The notes under the pieces: model-generated | The model's input: only the letters and a program-made list of their open reading frames with translations | What the model was told of the DNA's origin: nothing | Database searches by the model: none | Position numbers and translations under genes: made by a program | Shown: positions 15,941 through 24,529 of the stretch, in pieces | How positions within the stretch are numbered: position 1 is the first letter of the stretch | How the letters are laid out: the number at the start of each line of letters is the position of its first letter | Source of the DNA: Burkholderiales bacterium | Lineage (GTDB): Bacteria > Pseudomonadota > Gammaproteobacteria > Burkholderiales > Burkholderiaceae_C | Assembly (NCBI GenBank): GCA_016191525.1 | Contig: JACPOK010000037.1 | Span: forward strand, 62,001-126,000 | Reading direction: 5' to 3' | DNA length: 64,000 bases

Positions 15941-17077
15941 ATGGGGGCAACGACGCGGCCTGTCGCCTGGGGCACCAGCCTGGGCTTCGAATCGGTCTTC
16001 CAGCAATCGTTGGGTGATGCCATGGCCCAGGGCCGCTGGCAGGGTCTGATGGCCAGCATGGGTGCGGACATGGCCGAATCGGTGCGCCAGACGCTGGCCG
16101 GCGTGTCCGAGCTGGCGCGCTCCAAGCGCATCGGCGTGCACGAAGCACGCTGGCTGCAGGAGCCGCTGATGCGCCTGTACCAGACCGGCGTTTCGGCGCA
16201 GAAGCTTTCGCGCCTGGTGGACCGCGCCGGCACCACCGCGCAGGAAACAGTCAGCCTGGATGAACTGGTGGCGGATGCGGTGTCGCACCACCAGCAGCGC
16301 TCGCCCTCGCACCGCATCGTCGCCGACCTGACCATGCTGGACGTGCAGGCCGAGCCCGAAGCCCTGGCCAGCGCGATGGACTCGCTGCTTGTCTGGGGGA
16401 TCAATCTGGGGCGCGACGTCAACGTGCGGCTGGTGCGCGAGCGCGGCGCCGCGCGCGGCGAGCTGTGGCTGCGGGTGAGCGAGCTCAACGACCGGGCGCA
16501 CGACGACAGGCAGCTCAACTCCGTCGACTGGTATGTGCTGTGGCAGCTCGCCCGCCTGAAGGGCGTGAAGGTCAAGCGCAAGGTCGAGGCCGACCGGATC
16601 CGCGTCATGGTGCAGTTCGCCCGCGTCATGAGCCAGCACTCCGGGATGGCGGTGCTGGAAGTGGGGCCGGCGCAGGAAGAAGTGCCGGCGTTCGACCCCG
16701 ACGTCACCGAGGTGTGGTGCGTCATGCCGCGCGGCAACCTGTCAGTCACCGCCATCACGGCATTGCGCCCGCACGTGCGCAACCTCAAGGCATTGACCGA
16801 CCTGCGCTCGCTGGCGGACAGCACCCTGGTGCCCGACTGCGTCGTGTCCACCACCGAGTTCCTCGACACCGAGGCGTTCCGCCACTGGCGGCGCTGCGCC
16901 CAGGAAGTGCGCGGGCGCACCATCGCGGTGGTGGAGGTGACCGCCGTGGCCAACGTCTTCGACGTCGGCGGCTTCGGCTCGCGCAGCATGGCGCGGGTGA
17001 GCGCCTCCACCGTCAGGGACAAGCTGCTGTCGGCGATCGTCTTCGAGCTGAGCCACGTCAGCGGCGACGGCCACTGA
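15941..17077 (+). CDS. Hypothetical protein with possible degenerate histidine-kinase layout
   Basis: A 378-residue soluble protein with a strong ribosome binding site (AAGGAGAA). The N-terminal half is helical (a LARSKRIGVHEARWLQEPL region), and the middle (about residues 105-225: LDELVADAVSHHQQRSPSH then LTMLDVQAEPEALASAMDSL) is reminiscent of the start of a HATPase domain, but no N, G1 or G2 box can be found. The last third (VMPRGNLSVTAITALRPHVR to the end) has no recognisable motif. It has its own promoter. It may be a kinase-derived scaffold or a wholly different family; I do not assign a function. Confidence 0.7.
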   Translation: MGATTRPVAWGTSLGFESVFQQSLGDAMAQGRWQGLMASMGADMAESVRQTLAGVSELARSKRIGVHEARWLQEPLMRLYQTGVSAQKLSRLVDRAGTTAQETVSLDELVADAVSHHQQRSPSHRIVADLTMLDVQAEPEALASAMDSLLVWGINLGRDVNVRLVRERGAARGELWLRVSELNDRAHDDRQLNSVDWYVLWQLARLKGVKVKRKVEADRIRVMVQFARVMSQHSGMAVLEVGPAQEEVPAFDPDVTEVWCVMPRGNLSVTAITALRPHVRNLKALTDLRSLADSTLVPDCVVSTTEFLDTEAFRHWRRCAQEVRGRTIAVVEVTAVANVFDVGGFGSRSMARVSASTVRDKLLSAIVFELSHVSGDGH

Positions 17078-17090
17078 CCAATCGTTGGCG

Positions 17091-17972
17091 CTAAAGGCTG
17101 CGGCTGGCGAAAGTGTCGCAGGCCTTGATGCTGCCGGTCTTCAGGCCGGCCGAGAACCAGCGCTGGCGCTGCGCACTGGTTCCATGGGTGAAGCTTTCAG
17201 GCACCACCGCGCCGCCGCGCGAAGCCTGCAGCGCGTCGTCGCCGATCTTCGCGGCCGCGTTCATCGCTTCTTCCACATCGCCCTGCTCGAGGATCTTTCG
17301 GGCTTCATTGGCGTGGTTGGCCCACACACCGGCAAAGCAGTCGGCCTGCAGTTCCAGCCGCACGCTCATGGCGTTCGCGTCGGCCTGGCTCGCGCGGCCG
17401 CGCATCTGGTCCATCTTGTCCGAGATGCCCAGCAGCTTTTGCACGTGGTGCCCGACCTCGTGGGCAATCACGTAGGCCTGCGCGAAGTCGCCGGGCGCGC
17501 CCAGCCGGGTCTTCAGGGTTTCATAGAAATTCAGGTCGATGTACACCTTCTGGTCAGCCGGGCAGTAGAACGGGCCCATGGCCGATTCGCCCTGGCCGCA
17601 GCCGGTGCGCACGGCGCCGCGGAACAGCACAAGCTTGGGGTTGACGTAAGTCGCGCCGCCCTGGCTGAACAGCTGCTTCCACACGTCTTCGGTATCCGCC
17701 AGCACGGTGGAAACGAACTTGGCCATGGGGTCGTTGGCCGGTGGCGGATGCGCGGGCGCCTGCTGCGTCTGGGGCGCAGGCCCGCCGCCGCCGCTGAGCA
17801 GGCCCAGGATGGTGAGGGGGTTGACGCCGAAGATCGCGCCGCCGACCAGCGCGATGACGATGGAGCCGATGCCGATGCTGCGGCCGCCGAAGCCGAAGCC
17901 CCCGCCCCCGCCGCCGCCCTCGTCGCGGCGGTCTTCCACGTTGCCCGATTCCCGGTTGCCTTCCCAACGCAT
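17091..17972 (-). CDS. ypfJ: YpfJ-type putative neutral zinc metallopeptidase
   Basis: A 293-residue protein. A Gly-rich linker (residues 15-30) precedes one membrane segment ([19 protein letters not shown]), so the catalytic part probably faces the periplasm. The domain has HEVGHHVQ (HExxH) and a later acidic stretch ([14 protein letters not shown]) giving the third ligand, as in family M-KPN_02809/YpfJ. The start at 17972 follows AAGGAGA; an upstream in-frame ATG lies within the divergent pcp region and is rejected. Substrate unknown. Confidence 0.87.
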   Translation of the reverse strand: MRWEGNRESGNVEDRRDEGGGGGGGFGFGGRSIGIGSIVIALVGGAIFGVNPLTILGLLSGGGGPAPQTQQAPAHPPPANDPMAKFVSTVLADTEDVWKQLFSQGGATYVNPKLVLFRGAVRTGCGQGESAMGPFYCPADQKVYIDLNFYETLKTRLGAPGDFAQAYVIAHEVGHHVQKLLGISDKMDQMRGRASQADANAMSVRLELQADCFAGVWANHANEARKILEQGDVEEAMNAAAKIGDDALQASRGGAVVPESFTHGTSAQRQRWFSAGLKTGSIKACDTFASRSL

Positions 17973-18016
17973 GCTGTTCTCCTTGTTCGTACCGCTTGCT
18001 GCGGTAAAGTGAAACG

Positions 18017-18688
18017 ATGGTACGCGCATCCACCCCGGCTGTGGGCCGGCTTCCGGCGGTTCTGGTAACCGGGTTTGACCCGTTTGGCGGCGATGCCGTC
18101 AACCCCAGCTGGCTTGCCGTACAGGCCCTGCACGGCAAGCGGGTGGCCGGCCACCGGCTGGTCGCCGCCCAGTTGCCCACCGTTTTCGGCCAGTCGCTGG
18201 CCACGCTTGATGCATTGCTGGATGAGCACAAGCCCGCCCTGGTCGTCTGCATCGGGCAGGCGGGCGGCCGTGGCGCGATTTCGCTGGAGCGCGTGGCGAT
18301 CAACGTGAACGACGCGCGCATTGCCGACAACGCGCAGGCCCAACCGGTGGACACGCCCGTGGTGGCCGGCGGCCCCGCGGCCTACTTCAGCGGCCTGCCG
18401 ATCAAGGCGATGCTGGCCGCGCTGGAGCGTGAAGGCATCAGCGCCGAGGTGTCCCAGACCGCGGGGACCTTTGTGTGCAACCACATCTTCTACGGCCTGA
18501 TGCATTCGCTGGCCACGCGGCGTGCGCTGCGCCACACGCGCGGCGGCTTCATCCACGTGCCCTGGCTACCGGAGCAAGGCCAGCCCTCGATGCGCGTCGA
18601 GGACATCACCCAAGGCCTGAAGGTCGCGATCCGCTGCGCGCTCACCACCGGTCAAGACATCCGCAAGCAGGCCGGCGCGCTGAACTGA
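18017..18688 (+). CDS. pcp: Pyroglutamyl-peptidase I
   Basis: A 223-residue cysteine peptidase (family C15) that removes N-terminal pyroglutamate. The opening [17 protein letters not shown] is the family signature. The catalytic triad is visible as Glu in ISLERVAIN, Cys in TFVCNHIFY and His in GFIHVPWLP. Length matches other Pcp enzymes (about 215). It is divergent from the ypfJ-type gene and convergent with the glutathione transferase gene. Confidence 0.94.
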   Translation: MVRASTPAVGRLPAVLVTGFDPFGGDAVNPSWLAVQALHGKRVAGHRLVAAQLPTVFGQSLATLDALLDEHKPALVVCIGQAGGRGAISLERVAINVNDARIADNAQAQPVDTPVVAGGPAAYFSGLPIKAMLAALEREGISAEVSQTAGTFVCNHIFYGLMHSLATRRALRHTRGGFIHVPWLPEQGQPSMRVEDITQGLKVAIRCALTTGQDIRKQAGALN

Positions 18689-18694
18689 AGCCTG

Positions 18695-19366
18695 CTAGCT
18701 CATCAGCGCGTAAGGCCCGCCTCGCTGCACCGCGCGCTGGTAGGCGGGGCGCGCGTGGATGCGGGCCAGGAAATCCATCAGCCGCGGGCGCGTTTCATCC
18801 AGGCCGCCGCGCGCGCGGGCTGCTTCCACCGGAAAACTCATCTGGATGTCGGCCACCGTGAAAGCGTGGCCCGCGAACCAGTGGCTCTTGCCCAGTTCGG
18901 CCTCCAGGTAATCCAGGTGCTGGTTGATCTGCGGCTGGATGAAGCTCTTGCGGGCGCGGTCGCAGATGCCCACCGCCACCGGCTTGATAAAAAACGGCAT
19001 CTTCGCGCGCTCGATAGCGTCGAACACCAGCTTGAGCAGCAGCGGCGGCATCGCCGAGCCTTCGGCATGGTGCATCCAGTAGCGGTAACGCAGCCAGTCC
19101 GGCGTGCCGGCATCGGGCTGCATGCGGCCGGCGCCGTAGCGCTCGACGATGTATTCAAGGATGGCGCCCGACTCGGCCAGGGTGGTCTCGCCGTCGGTGA
19201 TCACGGGCGACTTGCCCAGCGGGTGGACCGAGCGCAGTTCCGCCGGCGCCAGCATGGTCCTGGGATCGCGTTCATACAGCCGCAGCTCATAGTCGATCCC
19301 CAGTTCCTCAAGCAGCCACAGCACGCGCTGGGAGCGTGAGTTGTTCAGGTGATGGACGACGATCAT
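18695..19366 (-). CDS. Glutathione S-transferase
   Basis: A 223-residue cytosolic glutathione transferase. The N-terminal thioredoxin-like domain begins HHLNNSRSQRVLWLLEELG, with Ser10/Arg12 near the glutathione site, GKSPVI with its cis-Pro, and the ESGAILEYI motif that binds the gamma-glutamyl group. The C-terminal part is helical (FFIKPVAVGI, FTVADIQMSFPVEA). It is a full-length relative of the decayed transferase gene at 55937-56272. Substrate unknown. Confidence 0.92.
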   Translation of the reverse strand: MIVVHHLNNSRSQRVLWLLEELGIDYELRLYERDPRTMLAPAELRSVHPLGKSPVITDGETTLAESGAILEYIVERYGAGRMQPDAGTPDWLRYRYWMHHAEGSAMPPLLLKLVFDAIERAKMPFFIKPVAVGICDRARKSFIQPQINQHLDYLEAELGKSHWFAGHAFTVADIQMSFPVEAARARGGLDETRPRLMDFLARIHARPAYQRAVQRGGPYALMS

Positions 19367-19457
19367 GAGCTTCCCCCTTTTGCAGCGGCCATGTTATGTC
19401 AGCAGGGACTTGGCGCCTGCGTCCGCGCACAAACCCCTTAACGCCTAAAATCAGGCT

Positions 19458-20309
19458 GTGCCCATCCAGAACGCCGACCTCCACTGCCATTCGGTCGTCT
19501 CCGACGGAACGATGACGCCCGAAGACCTGGCGGCGCGCGCCGCCGGCAACGGGGTGGAACTGTGGGCCCTGACCGATCATGACGAGATCGGCGGCCAGCA
19601 CCGCGCCGCCGCCGCGGCTCGGGCCAACGGCATGAAGTACCTCACGGGCACCGAGATTTCCGTCACTTTCGCCGGGCAGACGGTGCACATCATCGGCCTC
19701 GGCTTCGACCCGGACAACGCCGCCATGCTGCAGGGGCTGAACGACACGCGTGGCGGCCGCGGCCCGCGCGCCCGCGAAATGGCCGAGGGGCTGGCCAAGG
19801 TGGGCATTGCCAATGCGTACGAAGGCGCACTCAAGTACGTGGGCAACCCCGAGCTGATCTCGCGCACGCACTTCGCCCGCTTCCTGGTCGAAACCGGCGC
19901 CTGCAAGGACACCAACGAGGTCTTCCGCCGCTTCCTCACCGAAGGCAAACCGGGCTACGTGCCGCACCGCTGGGCTTCGCTGAAGCATGCGGTGGAGTGG
20001 ATCACCCAGGCGGGCGGCGTGGCCGTGATCGCCCATCCGGCTCGCTACAAGTTCAGCGCCAACGAGGAGTTCGCCCTGTTCAGCGAATTCAAGACGCACG
20101 GCGGCAAGGGCGTGGAAGTGGTGACGGGCAGCCACACGCCCGCCGAATACGTGAAGTACGGCGAAACCGCCCGTGAATTCGGGCTGGCCGCCTCGCGCGG
20201 CAGCGATTTCCACAGCCCCGACGAAAGCCACACCGACCTGGGCCAGCTGCCCTTCCTGAACGGCGAACTTACGCCGGTGTGGGAGCTGCTGGCCGACCGC
20301 ATCCAGTGA
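19458..20309 (+). CDS. rnm: PHP-domain phosphoesterase (RNase AM / YciV type)
   Basis: A 283-residue metal-dependent phosphoesterase of the PHP family. LHCHSVVSDG is motif 1, TDHDEIGG motif 2, an H in VIAHPARY motif 3, and GSDFHSPD motif 4. In E. coli, YciV (RNase AM) trims 5' ends of rRNA and hydrolyses 3',5'-bisphosphates. The GTG at 19458 is used because no ATG fits before the metal site. The order with EamA, a YciO-like gene, an M50 protease and trpS suggests one operon; the next gene overlaps by four bases (GTGA). Confidence 0.88.
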   Translation: MPIQNADLHCHSVVSDGTMTPEDLAARAAGNGVELWALTDHDEIGGQHRAAAAARANGMKYLTGTEISVTFAGQTVHIIGLGFDPDNAAMLQGLNDTRGGRGPRAREMAEGLAKVGIANAYEGALKYVGNPELISRTHFARFLVETGACKDTNEVFRRFLTEGKPGYVPHRWASLKHAVEWITQAGGVAVIAHPARYKFSANEEFALFSEFKTHGGKGVEVVTGSHTPAEYVKYGETAREFGLAASRGSDFHSPDESHTDLGQLPFLNGELTPVWELLADRIQ

Positions 20310-21202
20310 ACGCGCGGCCGCAGGGCGTGTTCGCCGGCATCGCGCTGGTGGCGGCCGCGGGCGCCTGCTTCGCGGCGCTGGACACCACCACCAAATACGT
20401 CAGCGCCTGGGTGCCGCTCTTGATGGCGTTGTGGTTCCGCTATGCGTTCCAGGCCGTCGCCACCACGCTTTATGTGCTTCCCACCCGGGGCATGCGCGCC
20501 CTGCGCACCATGCACCCGCGCTTTCACTGCCTGCGCGGGCTGCTGCTGCTGACCAGCAGCCTGTTTGCCTTCGCCAGCCTCAAGCACATGCCGGTGGGCG
20601 AATTCACCGCCATCGTGATGATCACGCCGCTGGCCATCACCCTGCTCGCGGCCACAGTGCTGAAGGAACGCGTCTCGCTCATGCGCTGGGCGCTGGTGGC
20701 GGGCGGCTTCGCGGGAACGCTGGTCATCATCCGGCCGGGCGGCGAGGCGTTCGGCTGGGCCAGCCTGCTGCCGCTGGGCCTGGTCGGCTCCAACGCCTGG
20801 TTCCAGGTGCTGACCAGCAAACTGGCCCGCACCGAAGATCCGCTGACCATGCACCTCTACACCGGCTGGGTCGGCACGCTGGTCGCCTCGCTGGCCCTGC
20901 CCTTTGCCTGGACGCACCTGGGCGCCTCGTGGCTCTGGCTGGCGCTGTGCTTCATGGGTTTCATGGCCACCATCGGCCACTTCATGCTCATCCTGGCCTA
21001 CCAGCGCGCGCCGGCCGCGACGCTCACACCTTACCTGTACCTTCAGATCGCCTTCGCCATGCTGGGCGGGCTGCTGGTGTTTTCGCATGTGCCGGATGGC
21101 TGGTCCATTGGCGGCATCGCCATGATCGCGGTTTGCGGCGCGGGCGGCGCATGGCTCACGGTGCGCGAAAGACGCATCCCAGTGGAACCCGTGGAGGCCT
21201 GA
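20306..21202 (+). CDS. EamA/DMT-family transporter
   Basis: A 298-residue inner-membrane protein with ten predicted hydrophobic segments in two EamA halves (first ending near LVIIRPGGEAFGW, second from SNAWFQVLTSKLAR onward). Members export or import small metabolites such as amino acids. The GTG at 20306 overlaps the rnm stop (GTGA), so translation is probably coupled. Substrate unknown. Confidence 0.9.
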   Translation: MNARPQGVFAGIALVAAAGACFAALDTTTKYVSAWVPLLMALWFRYAFQAVATTLYVLPTRGMRALRTMHPRFHCLRGLLLLTSSLFAFASLKHMPVGEFTAIVMITPLAITLLAATVLKERVSLMRWALVAGGFAGTLVIIRPGGEAFGWASLLPLGLVGSNAWFQVLTSKLARTEDPLTMHLYTGWVGTLVASLALPFAWTHLGASWLWLALCFMGFMATIGHFMLILAYQRAPAATLTPYLYLQIAFAMLGGLLVFSHVPDGWSIGGIAMIAVCGAGGAWLTVRERRIPVEPVEA

Positions 21203-21216
21203 ACGGCTCATAAGGC

Positions 21217-21864
21217 ATGGCCCAGTATTTCGAAGTGCACCCCGACAACCCGCAGGTGCGGCTGCTCAAGCAGGCCGTGGCCCTGCTGCAGGGCGGCGGC
21301 ATCGTGGCGCTGCCCACCGACTCCAGCTACGCCCTGGCCTGCCACCTGGATGACAAGGCCGCCGCCGACCGGCTGCGCCAGATCCGCGGGGTGGACGACA
21401 AGCACCACCTCACGCTGCTGTGCCGCGACCTGAGCGAGCTGGCCAACTACGCCCGCGTCGACAACCGGCAATACCGGCTGCTGAAATCCGCCACGCCGGG
21501 GCCGTACACCTTCATCCTGGAAGCCACGCGCGAAGTGCCGCGCCGCGTGAGCCACCCGCAGCGCAAGACCATCGGCCTGCGCGTGCCGGACCACAAGGCG
21601 CTGCAGGAGTTGCTGGCGCTGCACGGCGCCCCGCTGCTGGCCACCACCCTGATCCCGCCGCGCGAGACCGAGCCGCTGAACGACGCGCAGGAAATCCGCG
21701 ACCGCTTCGAGCGCGAGGTTGCCGCCGTGATCGACGCGGGCGCCTGCCCGTCGGAACCCACCACCGTGATCGACATGACGCCGATGGGCGACGGCGGTGA
21801 CGCGATCGTGGTGCGCGTGGGGCGCGGCGATGTGTCCGCGCTGGGCCTGGCCGAGCCGGGCTGA
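21217..21864 (+). CDS. YciO/Sua5-family protein (threonylcarbamoyl-AMP synthase fold)
   Basis: A 215-residue YrdC-fold protein. GGGIVALPTDSSYALAC is the N-terminal nucleotide-binding motif, followed by KHHLTLLCRDLSEL and the GPYTFILEAT and RVPDH stretches. It resembles E. coli YciO rather than the essential TsaC, and YciO and RNase AM are also neighbours in E. coli. Whether it makes threonylcarbamoyl-AMP for tRNA t6A or has another role is open. It lies 14 bases after the EamA gene. Confidence 0.88.
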   Translation: MAQYFEVHPDNPQVRLLKQAVALLQGGGIVALPTDSSYALACHLDDKAAADRLRQIRGVDDKHHLTLLCRDLSELANYARVDNRQYRLLKSATPGPYTFILEATREVPRRVSHPQRKTIGLRVPDHKALQELLALHGAPLLATTLIPPRETEPLNDAQEIRDRFEREVAAVIDAGACPSEPTTVIDMTPMGDGGDAIVVRVGRGDVSALGLAEPG

Positions 21865-21887
21865 GGCGCTCTGAGACAATCGCCTTC

Positions 21888-22556
21888 GTGGATATCGCCA
21901 ACCTCGTTCAAACCGTTCTCATCTACGCCCTGCCGGTGCTGTTCGCCATCACCGTGCACGAAGCGGCCCACGGCTATGTCGCCCGCTACTTCGGCGACAA
22001 CACCGCCTACGTGCAGGGACGGGTCACGCTCAACCCCTTCAAGCACATCGACCCGATGGGCACCATCGTGATGCCGCTGCTGCTGTATTTCGCCACCTCC
22101 GGCGCTTTCCTGTTCGGCTACGCCAAGCCCGTGCCGGTGAATTTCGGCGCCCTGCGCCGGCCCAAGCGGGACATGATCTGGGTGGCGCTCGCCGGCCCGG
22201 CCTCCAATTTCATCCAGGCCATCCTCTGGGCCATCGGCTTCACCGTGCTGGCCGGCTACGGCGTGACGGAGCGCTTCTTCATCGAGATGTGCAAGGCCGG
22301 CATCCTGGTCAACCTGGTGATGTGGGCCTTCAACCTGTTCCCGCTGCCGCCGCTGGACGGCGGGCGGGTGCTGGTGGGCCTGTTGCCCTGGCGCGCCGCG
22401 CAGGCCGTGTCCCGCATCGAGCCCTGGGGCTTTTTCATCGTGCTTGGCCTGGTGTTGCTCGGTGTCGTGGGAACCTACTGGCTGCAACCGCTGATCGACA
22501 TCGGCTACGGCGTGCTCGGCCTGCTGCTCACCCCGCTGCAAAACCTTTTCCATTGA
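21888..22556 (+). CDS. Site-2 protease-like M50 family membrane protein
   Basis: A 222-residue integral membrane protein with four to five segments. Segment 1 ends in HEAAHGYVARYFGD, the HExxH zinc motif, and a later segment has NLFPLPPLDGGRVL with the third ligand Asp. This is the compact M50 form without PDZ domain. The GTG at 21888 is the only suitable start before the first membrane segment. It is five bases from trpS and is part of the same operon. The substrate is unknown. Confidence 0.9.
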   Translation: MDIANLVQTVLIYALPVLFAITVHEAAHGYVARYFGDNTAYVQGRVTLNPFKHIDPMGTIVMPLLLYFATSGAFLFGYAKPVPVNFGALRRPKRDMIWVALAGPASNFIQAILWAIGFTVLAGYGVTERFFIEMCKAGILVNLVMWAFNLFPLPPLDGGRVLVGLLPWRAAQAVSRIEPWGFFIVLGLVLLGVVGTYWLQPLIDIGYGVLGLLLTPLQNLFH

Positions 22557-22561
22557 CCGCC

Positions 22562-23857
22562 ATGAGTTCGCCCTCCACCGTCCGCTTCCTCACCGGCATC
22601 ACCACCACCGGCACGCCCCACCTGGGGAACTACGTGGGCGCCATCCGGCCCGCCGTGCAGGCGAGCCGGCGCGCGGGCACCGAGAACTTCTATTTCCTGG
22701 CCGACTACCACGCGCTGATCAAGTGCGACGAGCCGGCCCGCATCCAGCGCTCCACCCTGGAAATCGCCGCCTGCTGGCTGGCGGCGGGGCTGGACGCGGA
22801 CAAGGTGTTCTTCTACCGCCAGTCGGACATCCCGGAAATCCCCGAGCTGACCTGGCTGCTGACCTGCGTCACCGGCAAGGGCGTACTGAACCGCGCCCAT
22901 GCCTACAAGGCTTCGGTGGACAAGAACACCGCCGCCGGCAACGACCCCGATGCCGACGTCACGGCGGGCCTCTTCATGTACCCGGTGCTGATGGCCGCCG
23001 ACATCCTGATGTTCAAGGCGCACAAAATTCCCGTGGGGCGCGACCAGGTGCAGCACATCGAGATGGCGCGCGACATGGCGCAGAGCTTCAACCACCTGTA
23101 CGGCGAGCATTTCGTGCTGCCGGAGGCGGCCGTGGACGAGTCGGTGGCCATGCTGCCGGGGCTGGACGGCCGCAAGATGAGCAAGAGCTACGACAACATC
23201 ATTCCGCTGTTCGCGCCGCCCGCGCAGATCAGGAAGCAGATCGCCGGCATCGTGACCGACTCACGCGCGCCCGGCGAGCCCAAGGAAGTGGAAGGCTCGG
23301 CCCTGTTCCAGATTTACCAGGCATTTGCCTCACCGCAGGAGAGCGATGCGCTGCGCAAGGCCTACGCCGAAGGCATTGCCTGGGGTGACGCCAAGCAATG
23401 GCTGTTCGAGCGCATCGACCGCGAGATCGCACCCATGCGCGAACGCTACGAAGCGCTGGCAGGCAACCCCGCGGAGCTGGAAAAAATCCTGCAGCACGGC
23501 GCCGAAAAGGCGCGCGCCCGGTCTGCGCCATTCATGGCCGAGCTGCGCCATGCCGTGGGCCTGCGCAACCTGGGCACCGGCGCGGGCGCGGGCAAAAAGG
23601 AAAAAGCCGCCAGGGCCGCGCTGCCGGTTTTCAAACAGTACCGGGAAGCGGACGGCAAGTTCTACTTCAGGCTGCTGGACGTGGACGGCGCCGAGCTGAT
23701 GCAAAGCGCCGGGTTCGAATCGCCCAAGGAAGCGGGCCAGCTGATCGCCCAGCTGAAGCAGGGCGACACCGCGGCACTGAAACAGGTCGCTGCCTGGTGG
23801 CGTTCCGCCCGGAACCCGGCCGAGGTGATGCAGGCCTTTGCCGAGATGGGGAACTAG
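22562..23857 (+). CDS. trpS: Tryptophanyl-tRNA synthetase with C-terminal YegP-like extension
   Basis: A 431-residue class Ic synthetase that charges tRNA-Trp. TGTPHLGNYVGA (HIGH-equivalent, residues 16-27) and KMSKS (residues 205-209) are intact, and DQVQHIEMARDMA is typical. The catalytic and tRNA-binding part ends near residue 335, the full length of E. coli TrpRS. The last 90 residues are extra: a linker (GAGAGKKEKAARA), then KFYFRLLDVDGAELMQSAGF, which resembles a DUF1508/YegP repeat, then a helical tail. The ATG at 22562 lies five bases after the protease stop. Confidence 0.94.
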   Translation: MSSPSTVRFLTGITTTGTPHLGNYVGAIRPAVQASRRAGTENFYFLADYHALIKCDEPARIQRSTLEIAACWLAAGLDADKVFFYRQSDIPEIPELTWLLTCVTGKGVLNRAHAYKASVDKNTAAGNDPDADVTAGLFMYPVLMAADILMFKAHKIPVGRDQVQHIEMARDMAQSFNHLYGEHFVLPEAAVDESVAMLPGLDGRKMSKSYDNIIPLFAPPAQIRKQIAGIVTDSRAPGEPKEVEGSALFQIYQAFASPQESDALRKAYAEGIAWGDAKQWLFERIDREIAPMRERYEALAGNPAELEKILQHGAEKARARSAPFMAELRHAVGLRNLGTGAGAGKKEKAARAALPVFKQYREADGKFYFRLLDVDGAELMQSAGFESPKEAGQLIAQLKQGDTAALKQVAAWWRSARNPAEVMQAFAEMGN

Positions 23858-23935
23858 GCAGCGGCAGGACAGCGACCGGCAATCGCGGTTATCCTTCGTT
23901 TCAATATGCCCCCCGAAACGAAGAACTTAAGCCCT

Positions 23936-24529
23936 ATGAGCCTCTACGTCATTGATGACCATCCCCTCATGCGCGACGCCGTGGTCATGCTGCTGCGGCG
24001 GCTGCGCCCGGGCGCCAACGTGGTGGAACTAGACCGGCTCGGCGGCATGGATGCCGCCGTCAAGCAGCACGGCGCGCCCGACCTGATTTGCCTGGACCTG
24101 AAGCTGCCCGACACCACCGGCACCTCCGGCATCCACGAACTCAAGCGCATGTTCCCCGACACGCCGCTGGCGGTGCTTTCGGCCTCGCCGGCCGCCGATG
24201 CCGAGGAGCAGTGCATCGAGGCGGGCGCCGATATCTACATCGAAAAATCTTCCGGCGGCCAGGAAATCGGCAACGCCATCCGCGCGCTGATCAACGCCGA
24301 CGGCGGCTTCGAAGAGCTCACGCCGGCTGACAACAAGCTGTCAAAGCGCCAAAAGCAGCTGATCGTCATGCTGGACCGGGGCCTGTCCAACCGCGAAATT
24401 GCCGACGAGTTGGGCATCAGCGAGCACACCGTCAAGGTTCACCTCTGGCGCCTGTTCCGCCGGCTGGGCGTGAAGAGCCGCACGCAGACCATCCACTACG
24501 CCCGCGTCCACGGCATGCTCAGCAACTGA
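23936..24529 (+). CDS. Response regulator, LuxR/FixJ type
   Basis: A 197-residue two-component response regulator. The receiver domain has acidic residues DDH at 7-9, phospho-acceptor Asp54 in CLDLKLPD and the conserved Lys in YIEKSSGG. The C-terminal LuxR helix-turn-helix is LSNREIADELGISEHTVKVH. ATG 23936 is preferred because the receiver then starts MSLYVIDDHP; an in-frame ATG at 23906 would add ten residues. Its 3' end overlaps the end of the opposed kinase gene by 34 bases, so this is a tail-to-tail cognate pair rather than an operon. Confidence 0.92.
   Translation: MSLYVIDDHPLMRDAVVMLLRRLRPGANVVELDRLGGMDAAVKQHGAPDLICLDLKLPDTTGTSGIHELKRMFPDTPLAVLSASPAADAEEQCIEAGADIYIEKSSGGQEIGNAIRALINADGGFEELTPADNKLSKRQKQLIVMLDRGLSNREIADELGISEHTVKVHLWRLFRRLGVKSRTQTIHYARVHGMLSN

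Noticed and set aside
18960-19030. CGATAGC string in the glutathione transferase gene as another copy of the 53-bp repeat
   Set aside because: The residues (VFDAIERAKMPFFIKPVA) are normal for this family and the GCCGATTT end is missing.
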